Source of the DNA: CAZUVM01 sp964623885
Lineage (GTDB): Bacteria; Verrucomicrobiota; Verrucomicrobiia; Limisphaerales; UBA8199
Length of the DNA: 64,000 nt
Reading direction: 5' to 3'
NCBI GenBank assembly: GCA_964623885.1
Contig: CAZUVM010000004.1
Coordinates: 1-64,000 of the forward strand
Shown: positions 50,352 through 59,422 of the stretch, in pieces
Position numbering within the stretch: position 1 is the stretch's first letter
Layout of the letters: every line of letters begins with the position of its first letter
Notes under the pieces: generated by a model
What the model was told of the DNA's origin: nothing
Database searches by the model: none
What the model saw: the letters and a program-made list of their open reading frames with translations, nothing else
Program-made: the position numbers and the translations under genes

Positions 50352-52199
50352 TTACAAGTCTCCTTTACGAGCCTGTTCGAGCAGGTAGTCACACGCCCGC
50401 CACGCGTTGGCCATAATGGTGAGGGTCGGGTTCTTATCGGCATTCGACACAAACGGACCGCCATCGGTCACGAACAGGTTTTTAACGTCCCACGACTGGC
50501 AGTATTGGTTTAGCACCGAATGTCTTGGGTCCGACCCCATGCAGGTGGTGCCGACTTCATGAATGATCGAGCCACCCGGATCAATGGCTTTGCTTCCGTC
50601 CAGTTCGGGTCGGCCCACGACTTTGCCACCCATGGCTTCGATGATCGTCGCAAAGGTTTTCTGCATGTGAGCAGCCTGATTCTGCTCGTGAGCCGACCAT
50701 TTGAAATGAAATCGCAGAAGCGGGATTCCGAACGCATCCTTTTTGTTAGGATCGATTTCGCAATAGCTGTCTTCGTTGGGGATCATTTCCCCGCGGCCGG
50801 CAAAACCGACAAATGTTCCGTAATAGCGCCGAGCATCTTCCTTGAGTTTGGGGCCGTAGCTGCCGCCGGTAAACGTGTCGAGGCCGTCGAAAAGCCCCGC
50901 GGTCGGCATTTCACGCCCGCCCCCCAACTCGATATGGTAGCCGCGAGGGAAATTCATGCGGCGGGCTTGTTGCTCGTGATATAGCCACCAGGGCATGTAG
51001 ACATGCAGGCCGGAAGCCCCGTCTTCATTGTACGCAGGACAATTCTCGAGGGCCGGGATTTGCCCAACGAGATCGCTGCCAACCGTGTCCATCAAATAGC
51101 GGCCGACCTTGCCGCTGCTATTGGCCAACCCGTGCGGAAACTGCGCACTTTTGGAATTGAGGAGAATGCGTGCGGACTCGCACCCGCTGGCGGCCAGGAC
51201 TACGACTCGCGCCGCGGCGTGGCGATTCTGTCGAGTCTTCTTGTCGACATAGTTGACTCCATTTGCCTTGCCGGCTTTATCAAGCGTGACTTCACGCACC
51301 ATGGCGTCAGTCAGAATATCGAGATTGCCGGTGGCCAGCGCGGGCGGAAGATGAACGGTTGTGGATTGGTAATTCGCCCGGATCGAACAACCGCGCCCGC
51401 AGGGCGTGGCGTAGAAGCATGGAAGACGTGGATCCATGGCCGCGGCCAGTTGTTCACGAGCCCGCGCATTATCCGGATGCAGCATCGCGGGAACTTTTTG
51501 CGAATCCAGCTTCTGCGTCAGGATGGCGCGATGGACGGGAATAACAGGAATCTTCAACTTGCTGCACGCCCGTTGAATCAACAGCTCATAAGCACGCGGC
51601 TTGGGAGGTGGTAACAAGATGCCAGGTGAAGAATTCGGCGTATTCTCGAGCCCTTCGTTGCTTCCGAAAACTCCGATCAGGGCTTCCACTTTGTCGTAGT
51701 ACGGCGCGAGATCAGGGTAATCGATTGGCCAGTCGATTCCCAAACCATCGCGCTCGCGCGGCTTGAAATCATACGGTCCCATGCGCAAGGCGATGCGCCC
51801 CCAATGATTGCTGCGCCCCCCGAGCATTCGGGCACGCCACCACATAAAGTTTTGATCGGTACCGCCGACGTCCGAGTCAGTCGCTTCGTACCAGCCCGTA
51901 CCGCGTCGGCTCCGTTTAACGAGGTACGGCTCCTTGGGAACGGTCCAGCCGCCTCCAATCGTGGCATCGTAAAAACCAAATGGCTTGTCCGGCGTCGCGG
52001 CATCACCAAGCGGCGCCTGATGAGAGGTGTTGAACATGGGCGTTTCGTCGACCGGGTTGTAATTGCGGCCGGCCTCAAGCATCAACACCTTGAGCCCACC
52101 CATGGCGAGAACATAAGCACTTTGGCCACCTGCGGCACCGGAACCCACCACGATGACGTCGTAAATCGACTTACTTTCCCTGCTGGTGATAAAACCCAT
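50352..52199 (-). CDS. GMC-family flavin oxidoreductase
   Basis: The 615 aa protein starts at ATG 52199. It has the FAD motif D-V-I-V-V-G-S-G-A-A-G-G (13-24) with E-A-G at the end of the second strand, and the C-terminal GMC signature with the active-site His in H-E-V-G-T-T-C-M-G and Asn in S-N-A-D-K-N-P-T-L-T-I-M-A. It lacks its own signal peptide and is probably carried out by the Tat-tagged partner. It should oxidise a sugar or alcohol in the periplasm. Electrons may go to a cytochrome not encoded here. Confidence 0.94.
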   Translation of the reverse strand: MGFITSRESKSIYDVIVVGSGAAGGQSAYVLAMGGLKVLMLEAGRNYNPVDETPMFNTSHQAPLGDAATPDKPFGFYDATIGGGWTVPKEPYLVKRSRRGTGWYEATDSDVGGTDQNFMWWRARMLGGRSNHWGRIALRMGPYDFKPRERDGLGIDWPIDYPDLAPYYDKVEALIGVFGSNEGLENTPNSSPGILLPPPKPRAYELLIQRACSKLKIPVIPVHRAILTQKLDSQKVPAMLHPDNARAREQLAAAMDPRLPCFYATPCGRGCSIRANYQSTTVHLPPALATGNLDILTDAMVREVTLDKAGKANGVNYVDKKTRQNRHAAARVVVLAASGCESARILLNSKSAQFPHGLANSSGKVGRYLMDTVGSDLVGQIPALENCPAYNEDGASGLHVYMPWWLYHEQQARRMNFPRGYHIELGGGREMPTAGLFDGLDTFTGGSYGPKLKEDARRYYGTFVGFAGRGEMIPNEDSYCEIDPNKKDAFGIPLLRFHFKWSAHEQNQAAHMQKTFATIIEAMGGKVVGRPELDGSKAIDPGGSIIHEVGTTCMGSDPRHSVLNQYCQSWDVKNLFVTDGGPFVSNADKNPTLTIMANAWRACDYLLEQARKGDL

Positions 52200-52288
52200 A
52201 AGAGCAATTAACGCGCTTTCGCCGGCGAGGTCAACCCGGGGGAATCGAGCAAGCAGGACAATGTGACTCGCGCGGCCTGCGGAAAAAC

Positions 52289-55200
52289 TTATTGGCTGAG
52301 GGCGCCGGCACAACCGCCATCGGCCGGACGACGGTGTCCGGTGAAGTCATCGAGGAACGGGCCGTTGAATTCCCACGCGTAAAGCTCCTCGATGGTGGTG
52401 CCAGAGTCCGCAAGAGTGCCGCGCGCGATTCGCAGGAAGTCGATGGCGCCATTGAAGTAGTGGCCTGCGGCTGAACCGCCGACGTAGAGATCGGCATCGT
52501 TTTCAAGGGACACGGCAGGATGGAGACCGGGCCCGGAGACGCTGAGCTTGCCATCAAGATAGATACTAAACTTTGTGGCGCGATCGGTCTCCGCAATGAT
52601 GTGGTGCCACTTGCCATCATTAATCCTGGCATGGCTGGCCAGGGAAACGTTGGCCGCGGCGGATTTGGTGATCAATGTGGCTTGTCCGGACTCATTGACA
52701 CGCAGCCCCCAGCCGGCGGAGTTCATTTTCTGGACGATGACAGCATCAGCCAGCCCGGGAACAGTTTTGAAAAAGACCTCGATGAGGAAGTTATTCGTGT
52801 AAATCTGCGGACTGCTCAATTCAGCACCGGTTACGGTGCGCGTTAGATGCTCGTTGCGGCCGCGAGCATCCAGGCTGATCGGATGCATGATGTCGGCGTT
52901 GCTAAGCACGGCGTATTGGTTGGTGCCGTTGAAGTGCAGAGCGCCCTTGGTCCAATTCTCGAGCGGGCCCCGTTGGAAGTCGTCGAGCGAGACGTTCACG
53001 CACTTGAGCGGATACGTTGGCACTTTGCGGTAATCATCGCGGCCGGTGTAATAGGGTGACATGCACCAGTGCTCGTCCAGTATGCGCGCCGGGTCTGCCG
53101 GGATGGAGCAGAAATTCCATTCTGCCACAGTCTCATATAGGCTCCACGGAACGAACACCTTCGCCCCGAGCCCGTGCGCGGCGGAATTGCGAGCGGGTCG
53201 GAAGTCATGCGCCGCGGCATCGCGCAGAGTCGGTTGGGTAGCAGTAAGGCCGACATCAGCGGCCAACGGGCGATACTGTTCCAGGGCGGAACGAAAATCT
53301 TCAAAAGTCTGAAGCCAACGGCCAGAGGGCTCCAACACGCCGAAGCTGTCGCCGATATCATAGAAAACATTGCGCGTGTAAGCGTCGGTCTCGAGCGCAA
53401 ATTGTTCGTGCGGTGGTTGTGCGTGAGCTTGCAGACCGGCCTTGGCAGTGCGGGCCGGATCGGCATCACGAAAGACGCGCAGTCCCATGCTCTGCCAGAC
53501 GTTGCCGAGGAACTTAACGCGGCCGGCTTGCGGCTCCTGTCGTCGCGAGCCGGTCACAAAATTGAAAACGGTATTATTAAAGAAAGTGTTCTGGTAACTG
53601 ATGATCTCCTGGAACGCCGAGGTATTGGCCAGCTTGCCCGTTGGGCCCTTGGATTTGCCCCAGGCGATGTTATTGAAGTAGTAATTCTTGAACGCGCCAT
53701 CGAGGTAATAGGCGTGCCCGAAACGATTCTCGGCGTTTGGGTTTAGTTCGTGGTCCCAGCTTCGGTAGCCCCCAGGATTGCCTGAGATGTTGTCATAGAC
53801 ATAGGCTGGGCCACCCTGCCAGGTCTCGATCCCGCCGAAATCGTCCACGTTAATGAGAGTATCAACGGCTTTGTTATGGTGAATCAGGATTCGCGTGAAT
53901 GGACGATCGGTGGCCGCGCCGCTCGCTTTTGCCCCGTGCACGTCAATCCCCTGGGCGCAGATTCGATCGAATATGTTGCCGGCCACTTCCGCGGTTTGGG
54001 CATACTCGACCTCCAATGCCACCCCCTGATCGAACAAGTCTGGACGCAGACCGATGTGATCGAATCGATTACGCAGCACGCGGACATCGTAAAGTCGGCC
54101 CATGGGAGGGCTCACATCACCATACGTTGTGCTGTCGGCAAGCTCGATGCCACCCGAATCCGCATCGGAGAAAGTGTTATCCTCGATTACGACGCGATCG
54201 ATGGCGTCTTCGCGGCCCAGCGCCTTGAGTCGAATGCCCTTATGGACGTGTTCGAAGGCGCAATGGTCCACTTTGATGTCCGAGCCGCTGCCGAGAAGCC
54301 GCACGCATCCGGGTTGCACATCGAGGCTCTCGTGCGACACCCAATAAGGGGCGGCCACGAGATTCCAGTAAACATTGGGAAAGCGGAAAGTGAGACCGTT
54401 AACATGCACGTGGCTCATGCCGCGGCTTTCAAGCATATGAATCCGCTTGGCGACCTCGATGTGGGCGGTATTGGGATCCAGATCGCCGGGAAGCCGGAGA
54501 TACAGCCGGCCGCCATTGCCACGCTTGTCGAACCAAAACTCACCAGGGCTGTCCAGGTATTGTGGTTTATCTTCGAGGTAATATTGGCAACCGCGGATGA
54601 TCTTGTAAGAAGGTTCGCCGCCCCATTGTCCTGGGAAGACTAGTGAACCCTTTTCGCGATCAACGGCGAGGACTCTTGCGGGGAAAGGATTGCCCATCAC
54701 CCAACCTTTGGTGGTCCAGACGATGGCGCCCGCATAAAATTCCTGTGGCTGGTTGGTATTGATGTGCTCGAGGTCGAACGCCAAGTGCCGGCGCTGGCCA
54801 TTAATGGTGGCGTAGTTATCGAAAGGTTTATCGGGATTCTTCCAGGTCCACCACTCGCTCTTGATGTCATCGGGATTGGTGATGTGCCAATTAGGCGTGC
54901 GCGCCAGAACGAGGCGAGTGACCTCGCCGTTTTGCCCGAGCATCCAAACCAGACGGGGAGCCCAATCGAGGTCTACGAACCAAACTTTTTCGCTCTCGGG
55001 AATGAGCGGATTATCGGCACCTTGCTTCCAGTTGGTCACAATTTCCGAGCCGCAGATGACGGCCGGGCCCGAGCCCCAGGAAGGATCGCGGGTGAGGACG
55101 ATAGGGTTTTCCGCTGTGCCGGACTCATTCGCATCCAATTCACCGCGATAGGTTACGCCTTGTTTGAAGATGTAGGTATGCGGCCCGCGGCAGGCCTTTG

Positions 55201-55471
55201 CCTGGCTGGTGGCATTCGGATCCCAAGGTTGATGTTTCCAGGGTGTTCGCTTTGAAGCCCCGTCATTGGCATCGTTGCCGGAATCGAAGTCGATGTAACG
55301 GAGGGAGCCGGCGGGTTTGAACTCGAACGGGTGTGGCGCCCATTCGAGGTCGCCGGTCGGCAGGACTTTGGCTTGAGGTTCCTGCCAGGACCAGTGAGCG
55401 GTGGCGGCTTGAGTGCAGGTGAGCCCAAAGCCCACAATCAACAAGATCGAAATGCGAACGAAAGTTTGCAT
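52289..55471 (-). CDS. Exported right-handed beta-helix protein with C-terminal LamG-like domain
   Basis: The 1060 aa protein has a signal peptide (I-L-L-I-V-G-F-G-L-T-C-T-Q-A-A-T-A). Next comes the polysaccharide-lyase-like opening Y-I-D-F-D-S-G-N-D-A-N-D-G-x-S-x-x-T-P-W-K and G-V-T-Y-R-G-E-L. A parallel beta-helix runs from ~330 to ~680 (V-V-I-E-D-N-T-F-S-D-A-D-S-G-G-I-E-L; V-R-V-L-R-N-R-F-D-H-I-G). The last ~200 residues form a LamG/concanavalin domain (W-H-H-I-I-A-E-T-D...F-S-I-Y-L-D-G-K-L...L-Y-V-G-G). It probably binds or cleaves acidic plant polysaccharide; catalytic residues are not evident. It is the first gene of the run with the GMC pair, 89 bp ahead. Confidence 0.85.
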   Translation of the reverse strand: MQTFVRISILLIVGFGLTCTQAATAHWSWQEPQAKVLPTGDLEWAPHPFEFKPAGSLRYIDFDSGNDANDGASKRTPWKHQPWDPNATSQAKACRGPHTYIFKQGVTYRGELDANESGTAENPIVLTRDPSWGSGPAVICGSEIVTNWKQGADNPLIPESEKVWFVDLDWAPRLVWMLGQNGEVTRLVLARTPNWHITNPDDIKSEWWTWKNPDKPFDNYATINGQRRHLAFDLEHINTNQPQEFYAGAIVWTTKGWVMGNPFPARVLAVDREKGSLVFPGQWGGEPSYKIIRGCQYYLEDKPQYLDSPGEFWFDKRGNGGRLYLRLPGDLDPNTAHIEVAKRIHMLESRGMSHVHVNGLTFRFPNVYWNLVAAPYWVSHESLDVQPGCVRLLGSGSDIKVDHCAFEHVHKGIRLKALGREDAIDRVVIEDNTFSDADSGGIELADSTTYGDVSPPMGRLYDVRVLRNRFDHIGLRPDLFDQGVALEVEYAQTAEVAGNIFDRICAQGIDVHGAKASGAATDRPFTRILIHHNKAVDTLINVDDFGGIETWQGGPAYVYDNISGNPGGYRSWDHELNPNAENRFGHAYYLDGAFKNYYFNNIAWGKSKGPTGKLANTSAFQEIISYQNTFFNNTVFNFVTGSRRQEPQAGRVKFLGNVWQSMGLRVFRDADPARTAKAGLQAHAQPPHEQFALETDAYTRNVFYDIGDSFGVLEPSGRWLQTFEDFRSALEQYRPLAADVGLTATQPTLRDAAAHDFRPARNSAAHGLGAKVFVPWSLYETVAEWNFCSIPADPARILDEHWCMSPYYTGRDDYRKVPTYPLKCVNVSLDDFQRGPLENWTKGALHFNGTNQYAVLSNADIMHPISLDARGRNEHLTRTVTGAELSSPQIYTNNFLIEVFFKTVPGLADAVIVQKMNSAGWGLRVNESGQATLITKSAAANVSLASHARINDGKWHHIIAETDRATKFSIYLDGKLSVSGPGLHPAVSLENDADLYVGGSAAGHYFNGAIDFLRIARGTLADSGTTIEELYAWEFNGPFLDDFTGHRRPADGGCAGALSQ

Positions 55472-55558
55472 GTCAGCTCGGACCGGCGCTTGACATCGTA
55501 TATCAATGACGGGTGCAGTTACACGAAAAACTCACGACCAAGTCTGCAGGAATGGAAG

Positions 55559-55623
55559 TCTCGCAGGCTTGGAAGCCTGCGAGACTGCAGAGTCCTTTCG
55601 GACGGTCACCAAGGTCTGCGCTA
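55559..55623. repeat. Repeat family B, copy 3
   Basis: TCTCGCAGGCTT-GG-AAGCCTGCGAGA (55559-55584) is a perfect 12-bp stem, followed by a degenerate right end with GGTCTGCGCTAC as in the other copies. It occupies the divergent gap between the beta-helix gene and the M20-like gene. Confidence 0.75.
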
Positions 55624-55677
55624 CGAGATGGTTACTTTGGCGTTGCGTGGGGATCATCACGTTGCGAGGATTAGGTT

Positions 55678-57186
55678 ATGAATCCCTTAAACCGCCGATC
55701 ATTCATCGGAACTGCCGCGGTGGGTGCGGCCACACTGGCGTTGCCAAAGAGGAGTTGGGGAGCGGCCAGCGAATTGGAGCCAATCCGCAATGAAATCCAG
55801 AAACAACACGACGCGTCAGTGCGCCGTTTGCAGGAATGGATTCACCAGCCATCGATCGCCGCCGAAAACCGGGGAATGTCCGAGGGCTGTGAGTTGATGA
55901 TACGATTGTTGAAAGAAGCCGGCTTTCAGCAGGCGGTGCGTGTTCCAACGGATGGGCAGCCGGGAGTATTCGCCACTTTGGATGCAGGCGCGGCGCGGAC
56001 GGTGGGTTTGTATTTCATGTACGATGTGAAGCAGGTGGATCCGGCGGAGTGGTCATCGCCGCCGTGGGACGCGGCTTTGGTGGACAGGCCTGGTTTGGGA
56101 AAGGTCGTTATCGGCCGCGGTGCGGTGAACCAGAAAGGACCCGAGGCGGCGATGCTATCGGCGCTGCATGCGATTCGCGGCGCTGGCGCGAAAATGCCGG
56201 TGAACCTCGTGCTGGTCGCGGAAGGCGAAGAAGAGATTGGCTCGCCACATTTCCCGCAGATCGTGAGTCGGTCGGAAGTGCAGTCGGCGCTGTCAAAGTG
56301 TTCGGGAATTTTTATGCCGGGCGCAGGTCAAGGGTTGGACGGGGTGGTCACGGTGAGTCTAGGAGCCAAAGGAGTGATAGAGCTGGAATTAGTATCAAGC
56401 GGCGAAAAGTGGGGGCGCGGCCCGCGTAGCGACATTCATTCTTCTAACAAAGCGCGGGTGGACAGTCCCGCCTGGCACCTAGTGGAAGCGCTGGCCACGC
56501 TGGTTTCGAAGGACGGCAACGTACCGGCGATCGACGGTTTTGCCGATGCCGCGCTTCCGATTAGCGCGGAGGAAAAGAAGATGATCGCCGAGGCAGCGCG
56601 GCGCATGGACGAAGCGGAGGCCAAGAAGTTGTTGAGTGTCCATCATTGGGTCAATGATGTGAGCTGGACGGAATCCCTGGAGCGATTGGTTTCGTTGCCG
56701 ACGGTGAATATCGAGGGACTAGTCGGCGGTTACACCGGGCCGGGAGGCAAGACGATTCTACCGCATCGGGCGGTCGCGAAAATGGATTTGAGGCTGGTGC
56801 CGAATATGACAGCGAAAGGGGCGCTGGAAGCGCTGAAGCAACACTTAGAGAAGCGGGGTTACGCGGACATCGAGGTGAACATGACGGGCGGGTACGATCC
56901 GACCAGCACACCGGCTGACTCGGCTTTGATTCGGGCGGAGATTGCGGTTTATCGCCGCCACAAGATTGAACCGGTGATGTGGCCGCGCAACGCGGGGTCG
57001 TGGCCTGGGTACGTGTTCACTGGGGCGCCGCTCCGGCTGGCTGCCGGGCATTTCGGTTTAGGGCACGGTAGTGGGGCCCATGCACCTAACGAATACTTTG
57101 TGATCGAATCAGCAAATCCGAAATTGGAGGGGCTGGACGGGGCAGTGTTTTCGTTTGTGGAGTATTTGTACGAACTGGCGGCTTAG
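55678..57186 (+). CDS. Tat-exported M20-family hydrolase-like protein with altered metal site
   Basis: The 502 aa protein has a Tat signal (N-R-R-S-F-I-G-T-A-A-V-G-A-A-T-L) and an M20/M25/M40 fold. E-G-E-E-E-I-G-S (182-189) and a late G-S-G-A-H-A-P-N-E-Y fit metal ligands and the catalytic Glu. However, the usual H-x-D motif reads F-M-Y-D-V-K (Met114 where His is expected), and the bridging Asp of D-x-K-G reads N-Q-K-G (Asn151). It may be an inactive or differently metallated subfamily, perhaps binding peptides. Confidence 0.82.
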   Translation: MNPLNRRSFIGTAAVGAATLALPKRSWGAASELEPIRNEIQKQHDASVRRLQEWIHQPSIAAENRGMSEGCELMIRLLKEAGFQQAVRVPTDGQPGVFATLDAGAARTVGLYFMYDVKQVDPAEWSSPPWDAALVDRPGLGKVVIGRGAVNQKGPEAAMLSALHAIRGAGAKMPVNLVLVAEGEEEIGSPHFPQIVSRSEVQSALSKCSGIFMPGAGQGLDGVVTVSLGAKGVIELELVSSGEKWGRGPRSDIHSSNKARVDSPAWHLVEALATLVSKDGNVPAIDGFADAALPISAEEKKMIAEAARRMDEAEAKKLLSVHHWVNDVSWTESLERLVSLPTVNIEGLVGGYTGPGGKTILPHRAVAKMDLRLVPNMTAKGALEALKQHLEKRGYADIEVNMTGGYDPTSTPADSALIRAEIAVYRRHKIEPVMWPRNAGSWPGYVFTGAPLRLAAGHFGLGHGSGAHAPNEYFVIESANPKLEGLDGAVFSFVEYLYELAA

Positions 57187-57253
57187 GTGGGTGACCAAAC
57201 GGACAGAAGATTACGATTATGATTACGATTAGGATTGAGGGGGGGATGTTGCC

Positions 57254-57652
57254 CTAGATCGTGCGGGACTTAGGTGGACGGATGGGGACGGGGCGGCCGG
57301 GCTCAGCGACGGCCACATAGACGACCTCAGCCTGGGTGACGCGGACGGTTCGGTGCGGCGGCGCGGCGCGCTTAGCTTCGACGGTGACGCGGATGGTGAT
57401 GGAGGTATTGCCGATGCGGACTAGATCGGCATAAAAGCTGACGAGGTCGCCAACAAAAACAGGCTGGATAAACTTAACTTCGTGCATAGCGACGGTGACC
57501 AATTGGCGTTCAGTATGCCGTTGAGCCTCGACTACTCCGGCCTGGTCGATGTAGCTGAGAATGATGCCGCCGAAGATGGTGCCCATAGGATTGGTGTCGC
57601 GCGGCATCATCACGACGCGAATAGCGGGCTCAAAGCGAGTTTGATTGGCCAT
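57254..57652 (-). CDS. Acyl-CoA thioesterase (hotdog fold, YciA-like)
   Basis: The 132 aa protein starts at ATG 57652. It has M-P-R-D-T-N-P-M-G-T-I-F-G-G-I-I-L-S-Y-I-D-Q-A-G near the N-terminus, the acyl-CoA thioesterase signature of the YciA/BACH type, then V-A-M-H-E-V-K-F-I-Q-P-V-F-V-G-D-L-V and G-N-T-S-I-T-I-R-V-T-V-E-A. It should hydrolyse acyl-CoA thioesters in the cytoplasm. It is the last gene of the minus-strand run. Confidence 0.93.
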   Translation of the reverse strand: MANQTRFEPAIRVVMMPRDTNPMGTIFGGIILSYIDQAGVVEAQRHTERQLVTVAMHEVKFIQPVFVGDLVSFYADLVRIGNTSITIRVTVEAKRAAPPHRTVRVTQAEVVYVAVAEPGRPVPIRPPKSRTI

Positions 57653-57672
57653 AGGTAGCAAAATCCAGCCAG

Positions 57673-58620
57673 TTACTGATGTTCAGCTTCGGTGCTGCGG
57701 TCGCGTTTACCAACGATCCAGTCGAAGGTCACGTTTACCCGAGGCCTGGCGGCAAGGTAGCTTGGGGAGCTGCCGGAGAGATCGACTCTTGGAGGCTCAA
57801 CATCGAAGTCGAGCATCGAAAGCGAGTTGGTACCCGAGATCTTAAAGGCCGTCTGATCCAGAGGTAGAACGGTGACCGGGATAGTGATGGTGTTGGTGAT
57901 GCCGGCAATCGCAAGTTTACCGGTGGCGTCGAAATGAAAGGGCGGGACATTATTACTGGCCGGAGCCGAAACGAATTCATCAAGGTAGAATGTGATTCGT
58001 TCGGAGGCATTTGTGCCGGCTTTGAGGTGAGCGTAAACGATTTCATCCATCGAATCGCTGAAAGGTTTGCCCTCGTCGTCGATGCTCTTAAGCGAACGAA
58101 TGGGGACGAATGCTTCGGCGCGGGCATCCACTTTGACCGGTTTCATTTTTTGGCTAGCTCGAGAAGGGAAATCGTGTCCGAACTCGAAGTAACCGCCGAT
58201 GACGAGGCTTTGGAGCCGCCATCGAGTGTGGATGATATTCGCCGTGCCTTCGACCGTGATTTTGGAGCCGGGGCGCATGGTAAGCCGTCCAGTAACAGAA
58301 GTGAGCAATGCTACCTGCTGGACGGCCCCGGCGGGAGTTTGTTGTCCGGGTGATTGCTGCAGGGATGGTTCGGACCGGGTTTCGTTAATGCGGAAACTGG
58401 CCTCGGCCAAATCCGTGCGCGATTTGGCTATTACGATTTTGGATGCGGGTCGATGCTCCGGTTCGGCGGTGTTGTCCGCTTGTGTCTGTTCCTGGCGGTT
58501 GAAACCCGCGGCGGTCGCAGGGGAATGAGTGGTGGTGCAACTCCGTGAAAACGCCAGCAGGGCAATTACCGCGCAGGCGCCCGCGAGTGAGCCAATCGCT
58601 GTTTGGGCGCGCGTTTGCAT
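57673..58620 (-). CDS. YceI-family exported protein, larger paralogue
   Basis: The 315 aa protein has an N-terminal hydrophobic segment (I-G-S-L-A-G-A-C-A-V-I-A-L-L-A-F), a ~75-residue low-complexity Q/T/S spacer and then a YceI lipocalin-like barrel: S-K-I-T-V-E-G-T-A-N-I-I-H, F-V-P-I-R-S-L-K-S, M-D-E-I-V-Y-A-H-L-K and A-I-A-G-I-T-N-T-I-T-I-P-V. YceI proteins bind isoprenoid-type lipids in the periplasm. It is paralogous to the next gene upstream, which has no spacer. Confidence 0.86.
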   Translation of the reverse strand: MQTRAQTAIGSLAGACAVIALLAFSRSCTTTHSPATAAGFNRQEQTQADNTAEPEHRPASKIVIAKSRTDLAEASFRINETRSEPSLQQSPGQQTPAGAVQQVALLTSVTGRLTMRPGSKITVEGTANIIHTRWRLQSLVIGGYFEFGHDFPSRASQKMKPVKVDARAEAFVPIRSLKSIDDEGKPFSDSMDEIVYAHLKAGTNASERITFYLDEFVSAPASNNVPPFHFDATGKLAIAGITNTITIPVTVLPLDQTAFKISGTNSLSMLDFDVEPPRVDLSGSSPSYLAARPRVNVTFDWIVGKRDRSTEAEHQ

Positions 58621-58682
58621 GGTTCAGCAACGCGGACATGGGTCGGCGCGCAGCGCGGAACCGCTCTTCCGACCACGATCTG

Positions 58683-59369
58683 CTACTTAGCTGGAGCGGG
58701 TGTCGTGCGCGGGGCGACCATCCACGTAAAAATCAGCTTCACCTCGTCGCCGGTTTTGAGGGCGCCGAGAGCGATCTTAGGAGCCGGCGGTTCGATTTTG
58801 AAATCGGTCATTTTAACGGAAGTCGAGCCGGTGATTTTGAGCGCTTTGTTGCCCAGCGGCAGGACGTTTACCGGCATCGTGATGGCATTGGTAACACCAG
58901 CCACTGCGAGGTCACCTTTGGCTTCAAAGACATAAGGATCATCTTTGGTTTTCGCGGGTTCCTTGAGCGTTAGATCCGTGAGGTGAAACATAATGCGGGC
59001 GGACATATTGGTATCGGCCCGAAGGTGCTGGTACATGACATCGTCCATGGCGTCGCTGTAAGGGGTGCCATTGTCTTCAACGCTCTTGAGCGAGCGAACG
59101 GGAATGAAGGGATCGGCATGGGCATCAACCTTGCCCGGAGCAACTGTCTGGCCGGGCTCAGTGGGAAAATTCGGGCCCGCTTCAAAGGAACCGGCGATGA
59201 TAGGGCTTTCGACCTGCCAATGGGTATGGATCATATTGGCGGTGCCTTCGATGCGCATTTTGCTGCCCGGCTTCATACCGAATCTGGTCATGGGCTCGGC
59301 GGCGCGAGCGCTTAAGCCGGCAAGGAGCGGTAAAACAAGGCTGGCAGCAATCAAAGTTCGAATTTTCAT
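58683..59369 (-). CDS. YceI-family periplasmic protein
   Basis: The 228 aa protein starts at ATG 59369 with a signal peptide (L-I-A-A-S-L-V-L-P-L-L-A-G-L-S-A-R-A-A). The barrel has S-K-M-R-I-E-G-T-A-N-M-I-H-T-H-W, F-I-P-V-R-S-L-K-S, D-A-M-D-D-V-M-Y-Q-H-L-R and V-A-G-V-T-N-A-I-T-M-P-V, parallel to the paralogue downstream. It probably binds a hydrophobic ligand such as a quinone or polyisoprenoid. It lies 53 bp after the oxidoreductase gene. Confidence 0.9.
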   Translation of the reverse strand: MKIRTLIAASLVLPLLAGLSARAAEPMTRFGMKPGSKMRIEGTANMIHTHWQVESPIIAGSFEAGPNFPTEPGQTVAPGKVDAHADPFIPVRSLKSVEDNGTPYSDAMDDVMYQHLRADTNMSARIMFHLTDLTLKEPAKTKDDPYVFEAKGDLAVAGVTNAITMPVNVLPLGNKALKITGSTSVKMTDFKIEPPAPKIALGALKTGDEVKLIFTWMVAPRTTPAPAK

Positions 59370-59422
59370 GTGGGTAATTATTAGCTGAAGTAAATGCTCA
59401 CGCAAGGTTTCGATGCGACGAT

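Noticed and set aside
57200..57232. GATTACGATTATGATTACGATTA simple repeat as a CRISPR-like or regulatory array
   Set aside because: Only a short low-complexity run in a 67 bp gap, with no spacer structure or palindromy.
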